A DNA stretch of 64,000 bases from Bacillota bacterium (lineage in GTDB: Bacteria > Bacillota > Clostridia > Acetivibrionales > DTU013): positions 5,669 to 69,668 of the forward strand of contig JAEZCO010000042.1 in the NCBI GenBank assembly GCA_023433505.1, given 5' to 3'. Every line of letters starts with the position of its first letter. Within the stretch, counting starts at the first letter, position 1. The notes beneath the pieces are model-generated. The model made no database searches. It saw nothing but the letters and a program-made list of their open reading frames with translations, and was not told the DNA's origin. Below, in pieces: positions 50,212-58,017 of this stretch. Made by a program: the position numbers and the translations under genes.

Positions 50212-50940
50212 TCAGAGCACCCGGGCCAAAAAGGACCTGGTTCTTTCGCTTTTAGGCCGTGTAAAGATTTCCAAGGGCGTGTCTTCCTCCACAACGTAGC
50301 CTCCGTCCATAAAGATGACACGGTCGGCCACATCTTTTGCAAAGCCCATTTCATGGGTGACCACCATCATGGTCATCCCTTCTTTTGCCAGCTGCTTCAT
50401 GACCTCCAGTACATCGCCCACCAGCTCCGGGTCAAGGGCGGAGGTAGGTTCGTCAAACAGCAGAATGTCAGGCTGCATGGCCAGAGCCCGCGCAATGGCG
50501 ACCCGCTGCTGCTGCCCCCCGGACAGGGCACTGGGATAAACGTCGGCCTTGCTTTTCAGCCCCACCTTGCGAAGCAGCTCCATGGCTTGCTCCCTTGCGT
50601 CCTTCTGCGGCAGCTTGTTCAGCTTCACCGGCGCGTACATCACGTTTTCCAGCGATGTTTTCAGCGGGAACAGATTGAATCTTTGAAAAACCATTCCCAC
50701 ATGCTTTCGATAATCAGTAACCTTTTTCCCAAGATGGGTAATGTCCTGCCCCATATATGAAATTTCACCGCCGGTGGGATGCTCCAGCAGGTTGACACAG
50801 CGCAGCAGGGTGCTTTTCCCCGAGCCGGAAGGCCCGATAATCACTACCACTTCCCCTTTTTTGACGGATATATTGACGTCCCGCAGCACCTCCAGATCAT
50901 TGAAGCATTTCGAGAGCTTCTTTATTTCAAGCAGAACCAT
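50212..50940 (-). CDS. Amino acid ABC transporter ATP-binding protein
   Basis: 242 residues from ATG 50938-50940, seven bases after AAAGGAGG; a longer frame to 50958 starts inside that site. Walker [14 protein letters not shown], signature [15 protein letters not shown], Walker [15 protein letters not shown] and the switch His in [12 protein letters not shown]. It is close to GlnQ in length and motifs. It is preceded by a leader containing a strong terminator hairpin at 51006-51055. Confidence 0.92.
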   Translation of the reverse strand: MVLLEIKKLSKCFNDLEVLRDVNISVKKGEVVVIIGPSGSGKSTLLRCVNLLEHPTGGEISYMGQDITHLGKKVTDYRKHVGMVFQRFNLFPLKTSLENVMYAPVKLNKLPQKDAREQAMELLRKVGLKSKADVYPSALSGGQQQRVAIARALAMQPDILLFDEPTSALDPELVGDVLEVMKQLAKEGMTMMVVTHEMGFAKDVADRVIFMDGGYVVEEDTPLEIFTRPKSERTRSFLARVL

Positions 50941-51005
50941 TGGAGCACCTCCTTTCATTGTCCTGGCAATTTAAGAAACTTAAACCCCGTGTCTTTGGCT
51001 ATAAA

Positions 51006-51055
51006 TAAAAAAACGGCGACAAAGCTTCTCTCTTTTCGAGAAAAGCGCCATCGCC
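51006..51055 (-). terminator. Terminator hairpin upstream of the amino acid transporter operon
   Basis: Minus strand stem GGCGAT/GTCGCC (51050-51055 with 51015-51020) with an inner stem around TTCTC/GAGAA, followed by a run of eight U. It ends the kinase-like transcript from 51233 or attenuates the transporter transcript; the 290-base gap does not decide which. Confidence 0.65.
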
Positions 51056-51232
51056 TAATTGTTTGCACTCTGCTATTAAATTTTGTAAATCGGTTGTATA
51101 AAAATTAGTCCTATGTATCAGTACTGCGGCAAAGCATTGCAGTCATTCTTCCGGAATCAGTGCGCTGAAGCACTTGCAGTACTTCTCCGGGGCGCATGGA
51201 TTCCAATAAATCGATATTGGCTTGCTATAGAC

Positions 51233-51832
51233 CTAAAGGGCAAATCTCTTTTTAATAATATCCGTCAGCACATCACAGGTCCCGTCTACTCCCAGCAGGC
51301 TGGAATCCAGCATCACATGCTTGTAGTCCTTGTCGGACATGGAATAGCCGCAGTAATGCCTGTGGTAGGACTCTCTGGCTTTGTCGACGGAAGCGATCAT
51401 CTTCTTGGCTTCGTCGGGACGCATATCCAGCCTCTCCAGACAGTTGACCAGTCTTGCCTCGTAAGGCGCGTAAATAAATACGTTGATAATATTCCTGCAG
51501 TCTCTGAGTATATGGTCGGCGCAGCGGCCAACAATGATGCAGGACTCTTTGGCCGCAAGATCGATGATGATCTTTCGCTGGGCGGCAAAAATGGAATCCT
51601 GAATTGCGGTGGTCCCCATTCCCAGAGGGTAGTTCATATTGAAAAAAGCCGATTTCGCACTCTCTTCAACGTCGCTGATGGTGGAAACAGGAAGATTCAG
51701 ATTTTTGGCAGTCATATCTACGATGTCCCTGTCGTAATATTCGATCCCCAGTTTTTCGCTGACTTTCCGTGCGATAGGCCGGCCCAGGCTGCCGAATTGC
51801 CGTGCAATTGTCACAACAAATTTTTCACTCAT
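51233..51832 (-). CDS. Cytidylate kinase-like family protein
   Basis: 199 residues from ATG 51830-51832. IARQFGSLGRPIARKVSEKL carries a variant phosphate-binding loop, and YYDRDIVDMTAKN and VGRCADHILRDCRNIINVFI follow as in the cytidylate kinase-2 family. RESYHRHYCGYSMSDKDYKH near 150 is typical of this clostridial group. True CMP kinases are longer (about 220) and are housekeeping genes; these paralogues occur next to transporters and their role is unknown. It is divergent from the PucR gene. Confidence 0.72.
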   Translation of the reverse strand: MSEKFVVTIARQFGSLGRPIARKVSEKLGIEYYDRDIVDMTAKNLNLPVSTISDVEESAKSAFFNMNYPLGMGTTAIQDSIFAAQRKIIIDLAAKESCIIVGRCADHILRDCRNIINVFIYAPYEARLVNCLERLDMRPDEAKKMIASVDKARESYHRHYCGYSMSDKDYKHVMLDSSLLGVDGTCDVLTDIIKKRFAL

Positions 51833-51997
51833 ATGCAAAGCTTCTTTCCTGATAAAGTCTTTCTGATCCTTGAATTCATTATACCGCACAAGGGCGTCCG
51901 GCTACAATGGTCCTATTCTCCAAATTTTTAAGTGTTTCTTGTACTCCGGATACAAAGTGTGGTATTCTTATTTTATTCTATCGGGGAGGGATGTCCG

Positions 51998-53116
51998 GTG
52001 CGGGCACAGGTCTCGGATCTCTATGCTTGTGCAAAAGAAAAATACAAGCTTGCGCTTCACGGCGGACAGGGCGGCTTGAGCAATTCCGCCTACTGGGTGT
52101 ATCTGGCCGAGGATTTCCAGAACATGTCGTTTTTAAAGGGCGGAGAGCTGGTTATCACAACCGGTCTTTTCACCCAAAGCGGCGTCAGGTTATACGATTT
52201 CATCTGCGCTTTGGTGATGCGCAATTGCAGCGGCATCCTCATCAACGTAGGCAAGTATCTTCATGCTGCGGATATCACCCCTGAGATCGAAGAATTCTGT
52301 AACGCCAACAATTTTCCTATCTTCACCATGCCGTGGGAAGTGCATCTTGTGGATATCATGCAGGATTACTGCAGCCTGCTTCTGCACAACAACCAGAGAG
52401 AGGACCACCTCACCGCATCGTTTCAGAGCGCGCTTTACCAGACGCCGGTACAGGAAAACCTCCTTCGGACACTGAACCAGTTCGGTTTTGTAACGGAGGC
52501 AGATTACAGGATTATCGCCATAGAGAATCTTCAGAACACGACAAGGGTCACGCTGCCCCTGAACGGCAGGAAGCTGAAGTACCATCTGTTTGAGCATGAG
52601 AACCTGCAGTTGTTGATATATAACTCTTCACAAAGTCAACCTTCCCTGAATGAAATCGTCGAAATCATTTGCTTCTGTGACAGCATCCGGCTGGGTATCA
52701 GCGATACGATCCATTCTCTTGCGGAAATCGGTCTGTGTTACAAACGCGCGCGTTTTTCCCTGGCTGCGGCAGTATTCTGGAAGCGTCCCTGCACCAGTTT
52801 CGACGACCTCGGATTGTTTCAGGTGTTGTTCTGCACATCGGACCCCGGCTTACTGCAAACCATATACAAGCGGCATCTGGGAAAACTGGAGCAGCACGAT
52901 GCGGCCCATGATTCGGACTATATGAATACCCTCCGCATTTTTCTACTATCGGACTGTAATATCCTAGAAACCGCATTCCGGATGCACACCCACCGCAATA
53001 CCATCGTCTATCGCATCAAAAAGGTCAAGGAGCTGCTGCATACCGAGCTGGACAATTCTGCGGTCAAATTTGACCTTCTGATGGCGTTTTACATTAAGGA
53101 GTATTTTTCTATATGA
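51998..53116 (+). CDS. PucR family transcriptional regulator
   Basis: 372 residues from GTG 51998, seven bases after GGGAGGG; the frame is open further upstream to 51932. N-terminal PucR domain with KLALHGGQGGLSNSAYWVYL and GELVITTGLFTQSG, middle GGDEF-like region, and C-terminal helix-turn-helix ETAFRMHTHRNTIVYRIKKV. PucR proteins sense purine-degradation or other nitrogen metabolites. It is divergent from, and probably controls, the 51832-to-45864 gene set, and possibly the dehydrogenase operon. Confidence 0.85.
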   Translation: MRAQVSDLYACAKEKYKLALHGGQGGLSNSAYWVYLAEDFQNMSFLKGGELVITTGLFTQSGVRLYDFICALVMRNCSGILINVGKYLHAADITPEIEEFCNANNFPIFTMPWEVHLVDIMQDYCSLLLHNNQREDHLTASFQSALYQTPVQENLLRTLNQFGFVTEADYRIIAIENLQNTTRVTLPLNGRKLKYHLFEHENLQLLIYNSSQSQPSLNEIVEIICFCDSIRLGISDTIHSLAEIGLCYKRARFSLAAAVFWKRPCTSFDDLGLFQVLFCTSDPGLLQTIYKRHLGKLEQHDAAHDSDYMNTLRIFLLSDCNILETAFRMHTHRNTIVYRIKKVKELLHTELDNSAVKFDLLMAFYIKEYFSI

Positions 53117-53222
53117 TTCTGCATTTGCAGTACCTTTAAAAACCCTTTATTTCTGTATTGCACAAAGAACCCTATACGGTATACCTGGATTTATTTTCCT
53201 TGAATTGGCTGCCAAAGGATCC

Positions 53223-54551
53223 CTATTCTTTCAACCCCAGCTTTATAAGCTTATCTATATGATCAATCATAAAAAGCGGGATGTTTAACAGGTTTCCATC
53301 CTGTTTCAGATTCCTGAGTGAAAATCTCAAACGTATTTTGGTTTCAGTTTCATATTTTTGATTATATAACGTGAGACTTCTGCCATTAATATTTTGATCA
53401 ACCTTTACCTCAACCGGAATAATATCATTTCCCCGTTGAATGATAAAATCAACTTCCGCCTGCCCGCCTGATGTCCAGTATCTGGGTATTGCTTCATATT
53501 TATCTGTCAGACCTTGCAATATAAAGTTTTCGGCCAATGCACCTTTGAATTCGGTAAAGAGACGGATACCTTCATTGAAGGCAATAGGGTCAAGAAGGGC
53601 CAGCCTGCGCAGTAGTCCGGTATCTACCGTATATAGTTTAAAGGCTGTCAGATCATCATAAGCAGACATGGGAAGTCCAGGCTTTGTACTTCTATAAATT
53701 TTATATACCATACCTGCATTAGACAGCCATGTCAAAGCATCCTCATACTCCCTTGCCCTTGCGCCCTCTTTTACCGCACTATATAAGAATTTCTTATTTT
53801 CTCTTGCGAGCTGTGAAGGAATAGAATTCCACAGCAAACCCAGCTTTACAATATCTTTTATTTCGGCATGTTTTGAAAAGTCAAGCTCATATGCATTTAA
53901 AATATTTCTTAATGCTGTTTGAACCCTTCCCGTATCCCTTTCTTCTGTCCAGGAGCGAACGGCTTCCGGCATCCCTCCCGTTATAAAATACATTTTAAGC
54001 TTCTCATTTAATTGGTTGAAAAATATTTCGGGGATTGGTTCAATTGCTTCAATACCGTTCATATATTCCACTAAATTTTCATCACCGTTGGCCATTAAAA
54101 ATTCAGTAAAGCTCATCGGATAGATCGTCATGAAATCAACTTTCCCAACAGGGAAGGAGGAGGGCTTGGACAGTGCGATTCCTAAAAGCGAGCCTGCACA
54201 GGCTATGTGGTATTCCGGCGCCTTCTCGCAGAAATATTTTAGCGTATTGAGCGCCTTGTTGCACTCCTGTATCTCATCAAATATAACTAAGGTTTTTTCC
54301 GGCAAAATGGGTGCGCCATTCACCATCATCAAGTTTTGTAAAATTCTTTTCACATCTTTCGTTGTTTCAAAAAAAGACGCTAATTCTTCCTGCTCATCAA
54401 AGTTAAAGTATGCAACGTTATCATAGGACCCTTTGCCAAACTCATTTAATATCCACGTCTTCCCAACCTGCCTGACTCCTTTTACTATCAAAGGTTTCCT
54501 GTATTTTGACTGCTTCCAGCGCTGTAGATCTTCTAAAATTAATCTCTTCAA
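53223..54551 (-). CDS. AAA ATPase with DUF4143 and restriction-like C-terminal domain
   Basis: 442 residues from TTG 54549-54551 after GGGAGAGG. Walker A GVRQVGKTW near residue 25, Walker B TLVIFDEIQECNKAL near 105 (AAA_14), then a DUF4143 region with AEVDFIIQRGNDIIPVEVKV near 375, where D...ExK is the core of a PD-(D/E)XK-like fold. This family is common and its role is not established; links to mobile or toxin-like elements have been proposed. An 18-bp inverted repeat lies directly upstream. It is convergent with the pucR gene. Confidence 0.82.
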   Translation of the reverse strand: MKRLILEDLQRWKQSKYRKPLIVKGVRQVGKTWILNEFGKGSYDNVAYFNFDEQEELASFFETTKDVKRILQNLMMVNGAPILPEKTLVIFDEIQECNKALNTLKYFCEKAPEYHIACAGSLLGIALSKPSSFPVGKVDFMTIYPMSFTEFLMANGDENLVEYMNGIEAIEPIPEIFFNQLNEKLKMYFITGGMPEAVRSWTEERDTGRVQTALRNILNAYELDFSKHAEIKDIVKLGLLWNSIPSQLARENKKFLYSAVKEGARAREYEDALTWLSNAGMVYKIYRSTKPGLPMSAYDDLTAFKLYTVDTGLLRRLALLDPIAFNEGIRLFTEFKGALAENFILQGLTDKYEAIPRYWTSGGQAEVDFIIQRGNDIIPVEVKVDQNINGRSLTLYNQKYETETKIRLRFSLRNLKQDGNLLNIPLFMIDHIDKLIKLGLKE

Positions 54552-54567
54552 AGCGCCTCTCCCAACA

Positions 54568-54611
54568 TTAAATCTAATTTATGTGATTTTATCCACATAA
54601 ATTAGATTTAA
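54568..54611. repeat. 18-bp perfect inverted repeat upstream of the AAA ATPase gene
   Basis: TTAAATCTAATTTATGTG (54568-54585) and its exact reverse complement (54594-54611), eight bases between. It lies 17 bases from the TTG start, within the expected 5' untranslated region or promoter. It could be a strong operator, an mRNA hairpin limiting translation, or the end of a small mobile element. Confidence 0.75.
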
Positions 54612-54804
54612 TTATACGGCAAAAAACTTGTTTATTCAAGCGGTAACGTTTATTTCCCGATTAACTTCAGGGTCTTCCCTCCGTTGACAAAGTAAATAAA
54701 TGATTCAACCCCTATTTCCTGCGCAAGACACATCGAAATAAATAGTAGTTTCATGGGGCGCATTTTCTCTGACTAGGTATAATCCCTTGTATGATAGGCT
54801 CAAC

Positions 54805-56358
54805 TTATACCATTACCTCAAAAATTTTCTTCGAGTCCACATCAATCCACTGCGCTTTAGGCTCCTTATTACTGTTAAAATTGAAAATAAGAAGATAGCC
54901 GGTATCATGCCTGTGAATATCAAGATACTCACATAGTTGGGCAATACCCTTTTCTTCGTACTTTTTGCCGTTCCATATTTTCAGTTCCACAATATATTGT
55001 TTTTGATTGAAGGTCAATATCAGATCCATCCGCTTGTTTTGACGTGTTACAGGCTCAACATACCTGAATCCGACCCCATTGAGGATTGGTTTGAGAAAAG
55101 ACAGGAAAATCATTCTTCCATGGGTCTCATAAAACCGCTCGTCTTCTTGACGGTATTCCTCATACATGAATTCCTGAAACTTGAGCAGCACCTTTTCCAT
55201 ATTCAGCCCGCCATGTTCAATGAACTGGCTGATGCTCACCTGTGTGATCCCTTCCGACATTTCAAGCAGCTTCTCATCCTCCAGAAGGTAATTGTAAATC
55301 CGTTCTTCAAATATCTTGTTATGAATGATCAGTTTACCGCCATTTTGGGCAAACAGACCGTACATAATCCCTTTTTCATAAGCGTCATAATTATATGTGA
55401 CACTCTGTCCCCTGATCAATAGATTATAAACAGTCTTTCTTATATCTTTATTATTCTGGATGTTCTTCATGACATCATCAAATAACGTGCTTTTTTCATT
55501 CAAAATATCTTTTACCGCAGCCTGAACGCCCGGAATATCCCATCGCTTTTCAAGCCTTTCGTCTATGATTTTACAAATCTGGCTGACGAGATACGGATAA
55601 CCGCTGGTATAATCAAATATCATAGCGGATATGGAAGATGTGTCAAATTTTATACCGGTGTCGTTGCAATACTCAATCAGCATGCTCTCTATTTCCAATT
55701 GCGAAAAGCTCATATTCACACGAAAATCCTCTGCAATATTCCACGGACTGTTGAAGCGTGTATCATTTTCGTCCCGGATAGCCAGCTTCAGGTTCTTTAT
55801 ATCATGAACCCCGGAAAGTATAACACTTTGGAAGGTAATGTCCTCTCCTGAATTTCTTGCCAGATATTTATTCCTCAGAAGTCCGAGAAATTTCAAAAAT
55901 GTACGATTGTTACTGTTCTTGTCAACCTCGTCAATCAGTAAAACCACATCTTTTTTTATTTCCTTTATCATTTCAGTTATTTCCCTTGAAAGGGTATTAT
56001 AACTGTCAATCTCTCTCTGATGCCGCCGTAAAACAGATGCAAGCTCAATATCGATGAATTCGACACTATCCGCAAAAACGCTGAAAATCTCGCTGCAAAA
56101 AAACTCTTCAGATTCAAACATTCTGTCACTGACGCCTTCAAAGCTAGTTTTTATGACAATATATTTTTCTCTAAGTTTTTTTGCAAGGGCGTTCAATGCA
56201 GTGGTCTTGCCATATTGCCTTGGCCGGTTGATGGTGAAGTATGAGCCGTAGTCAACCATTTCCTCAATTTTATTTATTTTTTCCGAGATATCAACCATAT
56301 AATGCATTTCAGGAACACATACGCCTGTGACATTAAACCGCTTTTTCATTTCCTTCAC
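54805..56358 (-). CDS. AAA-ATPase-like protein with PD-(D/E)XK C-terminal domain
   Basis: 517 residues. Walker A NRPRQYGKTTAL near residue 46, Walker B VVLLIDEVDKNSN near 148, sensor region LSGVHDIKNL, then a C-terminal nuclease-like domain with RMDLILTFNQKQYIVELKIW near residue 450. This is the AAA-ATPase_like/PDDEXK_9 architecture, common in Clostridia and Bacteroidetes in variable copy number. It is a different family from the 53223 gene but has the same two-part plan. It is monocistronic on the minus strand. A cellular role is not established. Confidence 0.82.
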   Translation of the reverse strand: MKEMKKRFNVTGVCVPEMHYMVDISEKINKIEEMVDYGSYFTINRPRQYGKTTALNALAKKLREKYIVIKTSFEGVSDRMFESEEFFCSEIFSVFADSVEFIDIELASVLRRHQREIDSYNTLSREITEMIKEIKKDVVLLIDEVDKNSNNRTFLKFLGLLRNKYLARNSGEDITFQSVILSGVHDIKNLKLAIRDENDTRFNSPWNIAEDFRVNMSFSQLEIESMLIEYCNDTGIKFDTSSISAMIFDYTSGYPYLVSQICKIIDERLEKRWDIPGVQAAVKDILNEKSTLFDDVMKNIQNNKDIRKTVYNLLIRGQSVTYNYDAYEKGIMYGLFAQNGGKLIIHNKIFEERIYNYLLEDEKLLEMSEGITQVSISQFIEHGGLNMEKVLLKFQEFMYEEYRQEDERFYETHGRMIFLSFLKPILNGVGFRYVEPVTRQNKRMDLILTFNQKQYIVELKIWNGKKYEEKGIAQLCEYLDIHRHDTGYLLIFNFNSNKEPKAQWIDVDSKKIFEVMV

Positions 56359-56444
56359 CTGCCTGTTTTATCCATTACGGCCATTATACCATTTCACGCA
56401 GTATAGGTAAAGCGATATAAGGCAACCGATTCTTGTCCAATAAA

Positions 56445-56491
56445 AAAAGCAATTGTGTACAATGGTCAACACTGTACGACAATTGCTTTTT
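56445..56491. terminator. Terminator of the glutamate synthase operon
   Basis: Long stem AAAAGCAATTGT (56445-56456) / ACAATTGCTTTT (56479-56490) with inner pairing TACA/TGTA and U-runs on both sides. It lies 16 bases after the gltD stop and would also stop transcripts from the plus strand. Confidence 0.8.
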
Positions 56492-56506
56492 AAAACACGT
56501 AAACAA

Positions 56507-57991
56507 CTACTTGATCAGCGACCTGCCGGTGAGGTATTTGTCCACTTCCCTGGCGGCCAGCTTGCCTTCCTGGATGGCCCAGACCACAAGACTTTGGCCT
56601 CTTCTGGCATCGCCTGCGGCAAAAACCTTGTCGGTGCTGGTTTGAAAATCTTCATATTCTGCGGCAATATTGCTCCTCGGATCCCTGGCCAGCTTCAGTT
56701 CGCTGGGGATGGCGTCCTCAGGCCCCAGAAAGCCCATGGCCAGAAGCACAATGTCCGCTTTCCAGACCTTTTCGCTGCCGGGCACCTCCTTTGGAACAAA
56801 CCTTCCCTGACTGTCCTTTGCCCAGGTAACTTCAATGGTGTGAACCTCTTTTACCTGTCCTTTTCCATCACCGACAATCCGCTTGGCGGATATCAGATAA
56901 TTTCTGGGATCCTTCCCTGTCAGATGGATGGCTTCCTCCTGGCCGTAATCAACCTTCAGCTTCTTGGGCCATTCGGGCCATGGATTGGTGGCCGCAATCC
57001 TCTTTTCCGGAGGCTCGGGCAGTATCTCGAACTGGAAAACGCTCTTGCAGCCATGCCGGATGGATGTGGCCACACAGTCGGTGCCGGTATCCCCGCCGCC
57101 GATGACAATTACGTTTTTACCTTTTGCACTGATATATTTGCCGTCCTGAAGCTTTGAGTCCAGGAGGCTCTTTGTATTGAGCTTCAAAAAATTCACCGCA
57201 TAATGGACGCCCTTCAGTTCCTTTCCTTCAACATCCAGGCCCCGGGCTTTGGTAGCGCCGGTGCAAAGCACCACCGCGTCAAAGGTATCCGCCAGTTCCT
57301 TCGCGCTTATGTCCTTGCCCACTTCGGCGTTCAAAACAAATTTGACACCGGCTTCTTTCATATGGTCAAGGCGTCTTTCCACGATGCCCTTATCCAGCTT
57401 CATGTTGGGAATACCGTACATCAGAAGGCCGCCGGCCCTGTCATCTCTTTCATACACGGTAACCTCATGTCCCACCAGATTCAGGTAATATGCGGTAGAC
57501 AGGCCTGCGGGTCCGGAGCCTACAACAGCGACTTTTTTGCCTGTAGGCTTCGCTTTTTTTACGTCTACCCAGCCCTCTGCAAAGGCTTTTTCAATGATTT
57601 CGTATTCAATGCTGCTTATGGTCACCGACTCCATGTTATAGCCTTCGGTGCATGAACCCTCACACGGCGCGGGGCAGACCCTGCCTGTGAATTCCGGAAA
57701 AGGATTCGTCCTTATAAGCCTTTTGTATGCTTCCTTCCACTGTCCCCGATAGATCAGATCGTTCCATTCGGGAATCAGATTGTGCACGGGGCACCCTGCA
57801 GCCATACCGTTTAAAAGCACACCGCCGTGGCAGAAGGGAATTCCGCAATTCATACATCTTGCCGCCTGAATCTTAACCTCTTCGGGGTCCTGGGGCAGAC
57901 GAAACTCGTCCCAGTTCCGCAGCCTGTCTTCAGGAGAGCATTTTTTCGGATTTATTCTTTCATATTCTAAAAATCCAGTCGCTTTTCCCAT
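56507..57991 (-). CDS. gltD: Glutamate synthase small subunit
   Basis: 494 residues. N-terminal Cys-rich region AARCMNCGIPFCHGG and CPAPCEGSCTEGY bind 4Fe-4S clusters; the FAD loop is VAVVGSGPAGLSTAYYLNL and the NADPH loop VIGGGDTGTDCVATS. The C-terminus KVFAAGDARRGQSLVVWAI is typical. It passes electrons from NADPH to the large subunit for glutamate synthesis from glutamine and 2-oxoglutarate. It starts 26 bases after gltB and is followed by a strong terminator. Confidence 0.94.
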   Translation of the reverse strand: MGKATGFLEYERINPKKCSPEDRLRNWDEFRLPQDPEEVKIQAARCMNCGIPFCHGGVLLNGMAAGCPVHNLIPEWNDLIYRGQWKEAYKRLIRTNPFPEFTGRVCPAPCEGSCTEGYNMESVTISSIEYEIIEKAFAEGWVDVKKAKPTGKKVAVVGSGPAGLSTAYYLNLVGHEVTVYERDDRAGGLLMYGIPNMKLDKGIVERRLDHMKEAGVKFVLNAEVGKDISAKELADTFDAVVLCTGATKARGLDVEGKELKGVHYAVNFLKLNTKSLLDSKLQDGKYISAKGKNVIVIGGGDTGTDCVATSIRHGCKSVFQFEILPEPPEKRIAATNPWPEWPKKLKVDYGQEEAIHLTGKDPRNYLISAKRIVGDGKGQVKEVHTIEVTWAKDSQGRFVPKEVPGSEKVWKADIVLLAMGFLGPEDAIPSELKLARDPRSNIAAEYEDFQTSTDKVFAAGDARRGQSLVVWAIQEGKLAAREVDKYLTGRSLIK

Positions 57992-58017
57992 TTTACTCCT
58001 ACCTCAATCTTTAACCC

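Noticed and set aside
54640..54760. A 34-codon minus-strand frame with MKLLFISMCLAQEIG in the gap between the two AAA genes
   Set aside because: It may be a gene fragment, but it is short, has no ribosome site and matches no family I recognise.
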